NCBI GenBank assembly: GCA_016859345.1
Contig: CM029126.1
Coordinates: forward strand, 4,171,001 to 4,235,000
Direction of reading: 5' to 3'
Source of the DNA: Istiophorus platypterus
Taxonomy: Eukaryota > Chordata > Actinopteri > Istiophoriformes > Istiophoridae
DNA length: 64,000 bases
A program made the position numbers and the translations under genes. Numbering within the stretch: position 1 is the first letter of the stretch; each line of letters starts with the position of its first letter. This document shows, piece after piece, positions 1 through 12,662 of the stretch. The notes under the pieces are model-generated. The model was not told the DNA's origin, made no database searches, and saw only the letters and a list, made by a program, of their open reading frames with translations.

Positions 1-3000
1 TATAGCCCACGAGCAAAGCATCAAATCACAGTGATAACAGATTTATTTCAATTGGTCTGATATGTCTGACTTTGCAGCGGCCGCCCTGAATAATGCACAG
101 CTTGCCGAGATGAAGGAAAAGCGCACTTAGCAATAACAATAGCTGATGAAAATAACAACCTGTGATGACTGATAACTTTCCTGAGTCAAGATAAAATTTA
201 CAAATATCAATCAGTGTTTGTTTTGAGTACCAGGTGGATCAGGTTTTTATTAATAGTTTGAATAGATTTTCCCTTGTTTTTTAATATATAAATATACTTT
301 CCTGTGATTGTTAAACTCGGTGACACTTATGAGTCATTCTACAGTGCTGGGTAGCAGCAACCATCTGCTAGTCACTAAAAATAAATAGCAAATGCTGTTT
401 GACACAGGTCGGCTTTAACAACGACCTACTTGGCATCGTCAACAGGTTTGTCGAAATGCCAGTGCCAAACGACAGAAATCGGCATCAACAGTGGCCCTGA
501 ATATCCCCTTAAATACGGATTTGCCACTTAAGAGAGAATATGCTTTTAATTATGTGCATTCACACTATTTTCTAAATGTTTTTCTCAAGTTTGCCCACAG
601 TTAAGTAGCCAATGTGCAAGAAGAAAAGAACATGAACTTATTGTTTAACCCAGAGGACCGGAAACTGTATCCTGGAAAAAGATATGGAGTGCAGATCTGC
701 TGCAGCTGATACGAGAGTTTTGGGATCAGAGTACTTCCTCTTCTATTATTTACGGGATTGGAAATAACCACCAGCTACAGAATGTCCAAGTAGGTGGTGT
801 TGGTGGTGGCTGATTTTGTCAGCTCGCTCAGGACTCTGGAAAGCAACCAGCCATTGTTCAGAGCCCCGGCTGAATCTAAAGGAAGGCCATCGCTGCAGTT
901 TGTTTTCTTGGATCCGAAATGTCTGGTTAATCTTTCCCCCCACCAGATTAGAAGTTTTTAAATCTTGACTTTCCTTAAACTGACGTCTGAACCTAGCATG
1001 AATGGTTGCCCTCCCACCTTCTACCTGCTGTTCATTCCAGTAAAGAACTATAGAGAAAAAAAAAAAACGGATGAAATCGAGGATCAGCACGCACTTTGCT
1101 TTTCTGTCATTTCAATTTTTCATACCCTGCTTTCCAAGCATGGGTAACTCCTGGCTTTCAGATGTCAACATATCTCAACATGAAGCCATAAAACCTTCTT
1201 GTTATGTGATTGTCTCTTGCACTTAGTTTGCATCACGCTCTTGCTCCTAATGAGCCACGCCGCAGTTTTGCTCTGGGGAATCTGTATTCTCAGGCGTAGC
1301 GGCGGGGAGATTTGAAGCCGCCACCTGCCAACCAATCTAACCTGAGAAGAAAGCACGCCGTCAACACGCTGGTTTATGAACCCTAATGCTCGCCAACGGC
1401 CAAATTGGTCAGCTCCCCTACTCTGCTCACTCACGCAGTAGTCAGTGTTTCCCTGTATCTCAGAGTCCTCCCCTGTTGATGCAGCCCGCAGCACCAGTAC
1501 AGCGGCGTCGGACACGCAGAGGGGCCAATTTGTTCTGAATCACCACGAGGCATATGAAAATACCTCTACGCTAGTCCCCGAGGAGGAGTTGAAAGTGGCA
1601 GTGGCTGGTCCGGTCTGCCGTGTGAGGAAGCCGCCTGTGCGTCCTCGATAAGAGGGAGCGAGCGGCGAGGACACGTCGGCCTACTTCAGGTGTCAGCACT
1701 TCAAACCAGAAGCATGGCTTCAGAGGGAATGGGGAAAACGCCGTATTGCAGTGCTGAAGTGGAAGATATTCCGGGTTTGTAATATTTTGATGAAAAATGA
1801 ATTCTTGGCGTGAAGACTCGCTGGATTTCTGCTCTTGGAGGCTTTCTGCCGCCGCTGACTTATTATAGCGTAAATCATATGCTCTGTGTTTAATTGACAA
1901 GCCTCTCATGGTATATTACAGCAATTTACAGCATTGCAGTCTAAGGGCCACTTGAGTTATTAGACATGATCAGACATACAATAGCTTTTAACACCAAGCC
2001 TGTTGGAAGTAATGAGAAATTACTGAGCGTCAATGAGAGGGGTTGACATACGTGTATCAGCCCCAGTTGTAAATCGTTTGAAACGGTCATAAACTGAGCA
2101 GTGACAGTGAAAATAAACAGCAAAGACTGGGCACTTTAATATGGTATTAACAACCTCTTAAGTGGATTGCTATGTACTTGGCCTTAATTGCTTTGTAAAA
2201 ACTTCCAAATGCGGTCAAGAAGGAATAAAAGCTAGTTCATTTGTTTTTCTTATATTGTAAAGAAGTAATAAATATCTTTTATTATAAAAAAATAATAAAA
2301 CAGATAAGAATCAACTTTCCTGGGCTGGTGATGACATAAATATCACCCATCATTGGTATTTGTCTGGGCTCGAATATACAGCTGGAGTGGATCATTATCA
2401 TAACGTGGGATTACACAACACTAAATCTGGCCATTTTTGAAATGGATTCTCAGTAGGAATAGAAGGCAGCAAATGGAGACAACATAAAAAAAACAAAAAA
2501 CTGCAGCATGGAAAAATAGCATATTGAAGAAAATTTAACAGGGATTCATCATGGTCTGACCCAGCAGCAGGAGGATTTGTTTGGCACTGGGGACTCCCTA
2601 AAACATTTTACGCTGTAGAGGGAAGGAGCGAGCGTTGAGAAAGGGATCAAGAAAAATCGTCCAGGCTGCCGCACACGATGTTCGATTTCTACTAAATATG
2701 TAGAACAAATTGGATCCCCCACCCGTAAATGAGTGGTGTTCACCGTTGAGGGAATTAAATTAGTGGAAATCGTGATAAGGATGTTTCCAGCTTTTTGAGC
2801 TTTGAGGAATTTGATGGCTCATTTCTAAGACTTTTGTGGTGACCTCAAATGGAAGCACATTCACCACTAAACCATTTCTACACGTGGAGAAACAGCTATT
2901 CAGGTTTTAGCGCCTAAAGCATTTTTTCATGTGAAGAAATTGTTTTTGGAGCTAATCTGAAAACTTTTAAGTAGATTTTTCTATCCAACGGCATCTTAAC

Positions 3001-6000
3001 AGATGTTTGCTGCTTTCAGTCAGTTCCGCTGTTGAAGCTGTTGATCTAGTTGTTTTGTGATGATCAGTCATCACTTGGAGAAACTGTTTTTCTTTATATA
3101 TTAAAAAAACAATCAATAATTCACATTAGCAAACAAAGTTTTTCCTTTAAAAACAAGAGTGTTCCTTTAATAGTTTCTCTATCAGGAGATGGGAGAAAAA
3201 AAAAACACCCCTCCCCCCTGAAAAACAGTGTATGTTATATGCAGCAGAAAAGAATCAGGGGGATGGGATCCAGCAGGGCCACTGTTTGCTTCAAGGCACA
3301 TGACCAACACTCATCACTGGCTGTGCTGTGACACTTTGGAGACCGGATAGATCCCAGCAGGGAATCCGTCAAATAATTCCAAGCAGATCCACCGTGCTCG
3401 GCGGTTTTACAGTATTCTGTTGCTTGTTGTGGCCTCGTGCGGCTGAGCCGACCTGTGATTCAACTCCGGCCAGCTCAGCCAGCGGTGCTCGCATCTGTCT
3501 AGCTTCCTTAACGCCTGCTGAAGGGACAACTCCTGCCAGGCTTGGTATTACCTGCGTGATTGCAGCTGGCGCCTCAGAAAACAGGCTCTGACTAACAGAC
3601 CGTGAGGGGTTTCGCTGATGTATCGTAGAAATGACTGCCCACTTACAACCTTAAGTATTATCAGAATTAAAAATTGTATCAGTCGGTGGCTGGTTGCCTG
3701 CCAAAGGGGGTGGGTTGATGCTTGTACCAGTTCCTCTGTCAGAGTCTGCCAGCATCTCGTCTGGAGGCTGGGGGCTGACGGTTATTTCCCGCCCTGCTTA
3801 TAAAGCATGTCATCTTTGAGCACCACGCAGCATTTCTGATTAACTCCTGCTGGAATCCAATCTGATGCTCCATTTTGATGGAGAGCATTCTGGTTGGAAC
3901 ACAGCAAAAAAGAAAAAAAAATCAGAGGAATTTACAAAGAGGGTTAGATAATAGATAAGGAAGGGGAGGATGGAAGAAGTATCCCAGTAATTCAGCTCAT
4001 ATATTCTTGTGTCTACTGGATAATGCCCTAGTAAGGATGTATGGCTTAAATAAAAGGGCCATAATGTAGTATCAGTAATAATTCATATCTCTAGTTATTT
4101 TAAATACTGGCTTAGCAGCTAGAACTAAGCATAGGGTGCAACATATGACGTGATTCCTCTGTCTTTAGCTGTTTTTTACTCTCCTTGGAAGTTCTGTCAC
4201 TGATGTAAATCACTTACTTGTCCTCTTAAATTCTTAGTGGTGTGCAGACTTGGTGGTCTAATTGGATTCGCACACAGGTCAAGGTCAATTACCCATCCAG
4301 TCATCTGAAGTACATTGCATTAATCTTGCTTGGGGAGCATCGGAAGCCGCGCTCATCACTGGAAGAACGACACAGACAAGGTCCTTTTTAATTTAAACAG
4401 CAAATTCGAGCCACGCCGCAAATTGGAGAAAATCTCACACGAGCTGAATATGTGGCAACCCGAGAAAGTTCATCGCTCACTGAAAAAATACCCTCAGGTG
4501 GAGCTAGGCACCAGCTAAAGACTTCATTATCCTCCAGTCATTAGTGGTATTCAGATCAGGAATGGAGGAAATTAGGATGCCGCGTGGGTACCCCAAACAC
4601 TGGCAGTTGTTTGGGGTTTTCCACACAACCGTTTAGCTGTGAGGCCGATGCCTTGGAGAACAACAAATGTACTAGAATGAATAGATAACAGATTAACTTT
4701 AACCAAATTCACCCCCAAATTTCAAAAACACAAGTCTTAAATATCATAATTAAAAGGTTTGTTTTTTTTAAGTTAATTATAATCATATGACTGTTTGCTA
4801 CTGTCTGTCATTAGTTGATATAGTTATTGACGCAAATTACCTTTTGGAGAAATGAAACTGGGCTCGTATTGTGTCCGGTGTTCAGATGTGCAGAACAGAT
4901 GAGAAAAAAAGGAGCCATAAGATTAAGCTGTAAGAAAAATACTAGTTTTGACAGTTCCTACAGCCACTGGTAACCTTCCAAAAAAAAAAAAGAAAAAGGT
5001 TTTTGATTCTGTCTGAGAGGCTATTTTGGTGTTTGCAAAGCAGGCAAATAGGATGTGACAGTCTGCAGTTCCTCTAATCTCCCTGATCACCTTTTAATTT
5101 ACCAAATTGCAGCTCAATTGGGGAACAAAGAGGAGAGGACAGGACCGGGACAAAACCAGGACACAGCATTGACACAGAGCTGGCTGGGTAATTTTCAGTC
5201 ATGTCTGACAAACCAGGACCCAGAAAAGTCTTGGTTCCTTGGGCCATAGGGACTGTGTGTACAACAGCCACTCTAGAGGTCAGATGACGTCTAAATGTTC
5301 TCTCAAACATACAGAGTTTATATATGTATTTTATTACAAGAGTTCTTGTTACTGCTGTGCTGTGAACTGAACTTAAACATCATGTAAAGGGAAAAAAAAC
5401 AGTTTCTTTAATTAGAAAAGCTAGAATTTGGCTGGAGAAACCTGATTTCTTGGCCATTTATTCACTCAACCTGGTTTCCAAAGGAGTTTTTACAGAGTTG
5501 CTTATGAAAGTTTTACTGTGGCAGCATTTTGGTAGGATCAAAGCTATGACCAGTTATCGTATCCATGGATGAAAAGTCACCAGTCTAATTAGAACTGAGT
5601 GAAATATGCTTGAATGAGTGTTTCTACAGCTTGTGTTCAATCGACAGTTTAAAATTTCATCTCGCACAAACCCCACTGTTAAGCTTGCTCAAATGCAAGC
5701 TAATGAACAGATTAACAGAGCCAGTTAAGGGTAAATCATGGTAGTTTTCAACCTGCCTCCAGTTCTCAGTCATTTAAACTTTGCACTTGCCACCTCCATT
5801 GTAAAAAATTAGGTCAGTTTCAACTCCGACAAAACAACATTTACAAGGCAACATTTAGGAGGCAAGCGGCCTCATAAAGCTTTCCAAGTAAACCTTGGCT
5901 TACAGAAATTATGTCTCTTGTCTCTGAGTCAGACTGAAAGTAAACACAGAACAGCTGAATAGGGATCTGCTTCTGAAAGATGGGGAAGCTACAGTATAAG

Positions 6001-6221
6001 GGGCTGTGGCATGTTCCCAGAGCCTCCTTAGCGGAGCAAGTGGGTGCAAAGTTAGTGTTGACCCGTTGTCAGAATGGTCAGAGTGATAAGGAAAAGACCC
6101 AGGTTGGAAAAAGGCGGAGTATGCCTTTAACTACCTTTAGGGCCAGTTGATGATACAGGCCCTAGAATGTATCATAACACTAGCCACTTGTTTCTGATGT
6201 GTCCCTCATTAATCAGAGGTT
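1..6221. other. Intergenic stretch, nothing gene-like
   Basis: AT-rich unique-looking DNA with short A and T runs (for example near 1058 and 4980). Open frames are all under about 120 codons, overlap on both strands and show no family motif. Slightly GC-richer sequence at about 1250-1680 and 3340-3600 has no exon-like boundaries. Confidence 0.7.
6041..6066. repeat. 26-base direct repeat, copy 1
   Basis: Begins tgggtgcaaagt and ends ttgacccgt. It is identical over 26 bases to 9009-9034 in the same orientation. Flanks are unrelated apart from a few bases. Such an exact match is unlikely by chance in 64 kb, so it is a short recent duplication, a fragment of an unrecognised dispersed repeat, or a shared functional motif. 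Confidence 0.85.
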
Positions 6222-6235
6222 GGGGGGGGGGGGGG
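6222..6235. repeat. G14 homopolymer
   Basis: Uninterrupted run of 14 G in AT-rich surroundings. Similar G/C runs occur at 7953, 21464, 28421, 36763 and 52484. Confidence 0.9.
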
Positions 6236-6430
6236 TTATTATTGATCAGCTTCCATATCAACCCTCCCTACAAATGTATTGAGGTCATCTTGTGCTTTGG
6301 GGCTAGATTTAAAAAAAAATTCCTAAAAATTTCAGTGATGAGGTTTTTTGTTTTGTTTTGTCTCTTTTGTCTCCCACGAAAGCGGAAGATTAGCTCGAGT
6401 GCCACGCGTTCAGCAGCCTCCTAACCTCGT

Positions 6431-6466
6431 GGGTGAGGGCTGAGGGCTGATGGCTGAGGGCTGTCT
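6431..6466. repeat. Heptamer tandem (gagggct / gatggct)
   Basis: Four consecutive copies of a seven-base unit, one of them varied, in a locally GC-richer stretch. Confidence 0.75.
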
Positions 6467-6643
6467 CCGCTCTCAGTTTTTGATTCGAGCCTCGGCTAAG
6501 AAGCATAGCAATGGCACATTGAGGAGTTAATGAGCTTTACATACAAACGCAGGCGGGTATGCGCGCACGCCGAGACGCGCCGACTGCAGCTGAGCAACAT
6601 GCACACACAACCACTGTATATACCCTCAATCAAACACCCGCCT

Positions 6644-6669
6644 ACACACACACACACACACATACACAC
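6644..6669. repeat. (CA)n microsatellite
   Basis: Dinucleotide run with one interruption. It is followed at 6720-6740 by a CTT/T tract. Confidence 0.9.
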
Positions 6670-6989
6670 CCACATTCTTGCTTGTCAAATCATATTAACA
6701 TCAGGTCAGGCTGTTTTCTTCTTCTTCTTTTTTTTTTTTTCTTTTTAGTCGGTTGCTATGGCAGCAGTGAGAGAAAAATGGCCGTCTATGGGCCATTCCT
6801 ACAGGCGTTTGCAGCAGCAAGGCTGCAGCAGCAAGACCTGTGTAACTACTAGAGATTTAAAAAATGCATGAATAACTGAAGCGCTGTTGATATATGTACG
6901 AAACGGCTGCAATTTGTCATCAGAAAAAAGGAGTGCTACAGTGCGGCTGTCCACTGCTTGGGGTGTGTGCGTGTCACTGCTCCTAGGGG

Positions 6990-6990
<1 letters not shown>

Positions 6991-7043
<53 letters not shown>
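6991..7043. repeat. (TG)n microsatellite
   Basis: About 53 bases with two interruptions. It produces apparent Cys-Val and Thr-His frames that are not genes. Confidence 0.95.
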
Positions 7044-7952
7044 TCATTACTCACGGATGTGTTAAATACAGAGGTCAAACTTCCCTGAGTGTACTCGGAG
7101 CATTAAAGGATGCTCCTTCTTTTTCTTCTTCTTCTCTTTATCCCATTTCTCTTCCCTGTAGCTGAGTGTGTTGTTAAAATGGATGTTTCGCTAATTAAAT
7201 CAGATATTAAAATTATTTAAAAAGATGATCAGGCTGTAATAATCCACACTTGCATAACAATCATAATACACATGGCAAATTTCTTAACTTTTTTATCAAT
7301 TTTTCATATCAACTTTCTAAAGTCACACATACTGTCCCGTACCCTGCCCTCAGAATTCCTTAAGTGAAACTACATTAGTTTCATCTGGCATGTGTCAAAA
7401 TCGGGATTTATCTAGTTTAAAATATTGCCAATAATGTATTAAACAAAATGGCGCTGCCAAGTTTTTTGTTGTGAAGCGAAACGCGGTTTGCCAAGACTCA
7501 CTGTCAAACCTCGGAATTCAAGATGTTTACAGCCAAGGGAGCTTGAGCAGTGTCAGAAATTAGAGCCCCCACCCGCCCACCCACCCCTTTAATCAAGTAG
7601 AGAAAAAACATGTATGAATTATGTGTTAAGAGTTAATGTTCCAAAACTCCCAGGTAGCTGTGAGATGTGCGGTTCTTCGTGTCAACCTTCGGCATATGAC
7701 TCCTCCTCCTCCTCCTCGCAGTTGTCACTCGGTTTTGTATGTAATCCACCATAGGTGTGAGTCTGACCCCACTGTGGAAGCCTTTTCCTGTCTGCAGCCA
7801 GGAAGGTGCTGTGTGTGCTGGCATCATGTGGAGGCAGAGATTTGGCGTTTGGCACGAGTTGGGTTGTTTTTTTTTTTTCCTACTCTTATGTTCAGTGGCT
7901 TGGCAGAGTAGCCACTAATAAAGCAGCCCTATCTGACCTCGTTCCGCTTCAG

Positions 7953-7973
7953 CCCCCCCCCCCCCTTTTTTTT
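7953..7973. repeat. C13-T8 homopolymer pair
   Basis: Thirteen C directly followed by eight T. Confidence 0.9.
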
Positions 7974-9008
7974 CTGGCCGTTTCTGATGATGTCGCTGAC
8001 CCATATTTTCCTCTGACTCATGGACAGTTTTTCATCAGGACAAAACAAGTCTGTATGTTTTTTTTCAGAATGAAATTTTTATCTGAACGTGTTTGAAGGG
8101 AACTAATGACATTGAAGAAAAAAAACAAATTTCCCCACATTTCAAGCTGGATGAAAATACGATAAAACAGTAATATTCTTTTATGATAAGTTTTATTTTT
8201 TCATCTTAACACACAGCCTGTGTTTTGTTCACATGGATGTTCTCTGCCTATTTAAGACCTTGAGGGTCTAAAACTTTGTACTAACAAAAACTTTCTTTGT
8301 GTGGAAAGCGTCTCCTTTTCCTTACGAACCTTTTACCTCATTCACCTCAGCGTCTTTCTAATTATACAAGCACCTTTTTTCCCCAGACCCTTACTTATGA
8401 AAACAGCTTTTAATTGCAGAGAAATTATCTTGATATGCTAAAACGTGTTGTTCAAAGGAAGGAAATTGATGTCAAGTTTTAGGGTGTTCGGGGGCAGGGA
8501 GTGGAGGGTTGGGGTGTTGAGACAAAGACAAAATTCAGACTTAAAACATTATTGTTTTTTTGACATGCATATCACGCTAACGTCAGCCTGTAGAAGAAAA
8601 AAGAAAATTCTGCAAAGCGAGTAAGCTGGTTTTTCCCATTTTCAGGTTAATTGCCAAACTAGTTGTAGATCTGTGATTTGCCAATGTCCTTCATCGTATC
8701 TGGCACTCGATTTTTTGAGGGGTCATCCTCTCAAATTCGGATGTTTTTTCAGACGCTTGACTTTTTGTGACATCTTGTCAGTGCGGCTGTAGCTTGTAAG
8801 CCCGTCACATGGTCATGTGTCACTGTCCCGGGGTCAGCGATGGAAACATTAGACCTGAGCTGTGACTGATGCACAGAACTATCACTAAGATTAAATGTCC
8901 TCATCTGAGAACAACTACTAACAATTGATGTTGATGCATAATGATTAATTTTGGATTACTCTTTCTTATTTCATGGGCTATTTAGGATTTTTATGGCAAT
9001 GCATATAA

Positions 9009-9034
9009 TGGGTGCAAAGTTAGTGTTGACCCGT
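9009..9034. repeat. 26-base direct repeat, copy 2
   Basis: Exact second copy of 6041-6066, 2,968 bases downstream, followed here by gttgataatgataataa instead of tgtcagaatgg. Confidence 0.85.
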
Positions 9035-9096
9035 GTTGATAATGATAATAAAAATAAAGAAAACAATGCAGCGTTTGAATACTGATTTGGATGTTG

Positions 9097-9110
9097 ATTG
9101 CCATGGTAAC
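9097..9110 (+). promoter_or_regulatory. RFX X-box-like palindrome
   Basis: ATTGCCATGGTAAC differs in one position from an X-box (GTTGCC-AT-GGYAAC), the site bound by RFX factors that often control neural and ciliary genes. It lies about 20 kb upstream of the THSD7-like ATG in otherwise featureless AT-rich DNA. A single 14-base match in 64 kb is suggestive only. Confidence 0.35.
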
Positions 9111-12100
9111 AGTAAAAGCATTTAGGACAGCCATACAAGCTCTTGTAAATCATTTGACTAGCGAAATAGGAAAAAAAAAGAAAACGCTTCTGCTCGCAGG
9201 CTGTAATTTCAGAAGGCAGGTAACTGTTCAAATTGATTAGATGTGCTTTGTGATTGTCAGAGACAGCAGTGCACTTGATGGCAGCTGATGTAGGTTTTAA
9301 TTTACACCCACATGAAGCAGTTTTTGGAGTGTCAAAAAAATCTTGTTTACAAATCAAACGCCCCATATTGACACACCAGAATAAGCATATTTAAATGTAA
9401 TCTAATTAATCTCATGGGAAATTGCTAATACGCAAACATTTGCTTGCCCTTTTGAGCCTAAATTTCTAATATGGAGGTCTGTTTAGAGCTGCACCTGCCG
9501 GCTTTGCACAGTCACGGATTGCAGTGAAAAGTAACCCAACAAAGCACTTGTTTCATTTTGCAAGTTTAACAGCAGCGAGGTGTAAAGGGTAAAGCTTGAC
9601 TACATTTTCCTTCCTTACTGTGGGTCATGCACTTCCCTCCTCACACCTTCATGCATATCAGCACACGATTTCATGCAGACTGACACACACAAACACACGT
9701 CTCAGATATTCGGTGAATAACATGACTGTTTTTTTCTTTATTGTTTCTCCATTTCTTTTCGTCCTTCCCTTTTCATGTTTTTCTTATCATTTTCTCTCAT
9801 GCCCTGCCTTTTAATGTCACACTTTTGTCAGATTTAAAAAGAGGGGAGTAATGGTTGACTGAATTAATTTTTTTAAAAGCTCTAGTCTTTTAGACATCTA
9901 GGTTAAACCTAATGACTGTTCCCACAGCATTAAAATTTCAATACTACAATATATAGCAGGTTCTACTGACTCTTTAAATTTTTTTCACTGGAAGACTTTT
10001 GAAAAAATGGTTGCGTGTAAATATTCCTCCAATCTAATTAACCCTATGGGTTGTTTGCCCCTACCCACAGAATTAGCCAAAGCCACAATATACTTACATC
10101 ATCTAACTTCCTCCTTTGCTCTTGTCATGATTACTATGGCCTATTATATATAACTTAGATATTTTTCATTGGCCATCATTGGTGTAGATTGTTTGTTGGG
10201 TTTGCTTTCCTGACATTGGTCATGTAATAATGCCAGATCTCCCATTTGGTGAGAGAAGAGTCTATGTTGTGATGGAAAGGACAAGTGCTACCAAGTGCAA
10301 TTACAGACCCATCTCTACTATTGTTCCCATCAGTATAGTCATAGCAACGTTGCTAATGACATTAGAGAATTAATCGTAGTGCTCACATATTTAATTTTGA
10401 CTATTTTTGACTGGCAGAGAAATTACAGAGACATAAAATGCCAATAATATGTAACAGATACAACCGTCTTAGCCTGGCCTGTCTCTTGTTTATATTCCGT
10501 TGAGTCCGTATCAAGTGGTGTGCTTGGTTTTTAAAAAAAACAGTATTAGGTAAATGTCTTCAAATAAAATGATTGTATTAATACCCAGAGAGGCTTTAAT
10601 GCACATTTCAACATATTAATCAAGGAGTTCATCAGTTGATTAATCTGCTGTTTCCCATAGTGGAGGGTGAAAGGCAAGTCTGAGCGGAACGCTACAATTA
10701 ATCAGTGGTAAGCTAAATAAAGCGGAGGCCTTTTCTCCCCCTAGGAAACCGAGTGATGCAAATGGATGGTGTTCTTGTGTGTCATCACACTAATTGGCTT
10801 TGGCTGGTGACCACTTGACGAGGTCGAATGGGAGTGGTCAGTTGGATAGAATAAACCCCTTATCTTCCACAGTTCTCTCCCTGCGAGGGTCTAGATCAAG
10901 GTCCCAGTTTTTATACAAACCCATAGAGCATACTAAGACTTTGAAGTATACACTGTGGGCTAATGTTGACAGCAGATATTTGGGCCAGTTAATACATCAG
11001 AAATTAATATATTTTACAATTCTGTACTACTTCAAAATTATGCGATCCGAGTCAGTGGATGTGAAACTTTTAATTCATTCTATTATTTTGAATCAATTCA
11101 TTTTCTCAGTTGTCTCCAGAGATTTTTTGCACATTTTTGCAAGCGTAAGTAGCTCCTTCATTTCCATTGTGGGTTTTATTTTGGGCCCATAGTGTCCAGC
11201 ATCTCACTCAAAATTCAAGTGCTTTTATACAAACATTTTTTAAGTATACTTGATTCTGTAATTTCTTCCAATCTGAATACACGATGCAGTTAAAACACGG
11301 TTATAAATAGCATGCAGTATGCAGTTGGGACACAGCTCGGGTGTCCCATGCGGGCATGAAACAGGTCTCAGGAAACAATCTGATATTTTAATGTACGGAG
11401 ATCTGCTAGGCTTTGTTAATATTTGAGAGACTTGTCCACATGTGGGGGAAACACAAAACAAGATTACGATGATATGTGACACTGAGCATTGCTTCCCCAT
11501 GATGCATGTGAGACTGGACCTAAAAATCTTTCCAGTATTAAACAGGGGACTCAATTGATTTCACAAATGAGGGTCTGTTCTCAGATCGAGAGTAACACAA
11601 GTGGCCTGCGTTGTGCAGAGAACAGTGGTAAAACTGGAGCTTCTGCCTTTTGTTTCAGAGCCAAGAAAACCACATTCAAAATCCTGACATTTGGAAATAA
11701 TGCAAGTAAATAAAAACCCATCCTTTGACTTTACCATTACTCAACAGCATTTCATGTGGTTATCTCCATTTGTCTACATTACTACAGTAATTTAAAAACA
11801 AACATTTAAAAACAATTCATTGTTTGTTTGATATTTCTATATTTAGTTCACTTTTATAAACACCATAAGCCCTAAACAGTCTCCTTGGTGCACACCTCAG
11901 CTAGTCATGGCTAATTCACATGTCTGTAAGAACAGCATGGCAGAGACGACCGAACATTGACATTGAGTTTTTAGGTCGCAGAGACTACAGCGAGAAAGTT
12001 TAAAAATGGCTTGGAAGACCACTCATGACCTTCATGGAAATGGGAGAAACCAAGTTATGATGACATCAAATAGCCTGACTTACATTGTGAGAGTTGTTAT

Positions 12101-12238
12101 GTCATATTGTGATTGTGAAAATTCTTGTGTCATATAAAGATGCTAATGGTTGCATTATGGTGAAATGTATGATCCACTGTTCTTAGAGCTTAACCTATAG
12201 AGTATGAGCTAGGAAGCAAAAGTACGGATATCATAACC

Positions 12239-12365
12239 TGACGGTCCCTTTTAGCGCCACCACAGGGTTGGCATTGGTGTTAGATGAAATGTCCCGACAA
12301 CTATTGGATGGATTGCCATGAAATTTGGTGCAGACGTTCATGGTCTTTGTGAACCTCTGACTTTT
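12239..12365 (+). repeat. Fragment of a percomorph dispersed repeat (repeat A)
   Basis: Contains the block 'gcgccaccacagggttggc', then 'caactattggatggattg' and 'ccatgaaatttggtgcagac'. I recognise these as a very common dispersed element of percomorph fish genomes, often present as repeated blocks. The same element occurs in this window at 36.1-37.0 kb (opposite strand) and 60.3 kb (same strand). I cannot give a reliable family name; it has no coding capacity. Confidence 0.7.
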
Positions 12366-12630
12366 GATTTAATCTTATCATAGTCAAATAATCAATTTGA
12401 CCAATACTTTGATTTATGTTTTGTCAACTGATTTTTCTTTGCAGTGAGACTATAAACTATGAATTTTGTTTAAACCCTGTGCACGTACAATTAAATTTAA
12501 AGCTATTTAAAATGGGTAGATATGGTTACAACATACAACTAAGATCACTCAACTTAGGTGCTAACAGAATTTGATACAAATGTCGTCAGTGAGTCTGTGT
12601 TTCCCTGAGCTTCATTGAGGTGAAAGGTCA

Positions 12631-12662
12631 AACACACACACTAACACACACACACACACACA
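12631..12662. repeat. (CA)n microsatellite
   Basis: CA run with one 'ctaa' interruption. Confidence 0.9.

Larger units (their letters stand above)
7044..12238. other. Intergenic stretch, nothing gene-like
   Basis: Contains only the features listed separately (C13-T8, second 26-base repeat, RFX-like site). The longest frames, about 130 codons at 8971-9366 (minus) and 10794-11192 (plus), lack motifs and codon bias. Confidence 0.7.

Noticed and set aside
8971..9366. 131-codon minus-strand frame
   Set aside because: Spans the 26-base repeat and AT-rich DNA, with no motif or codon bias.
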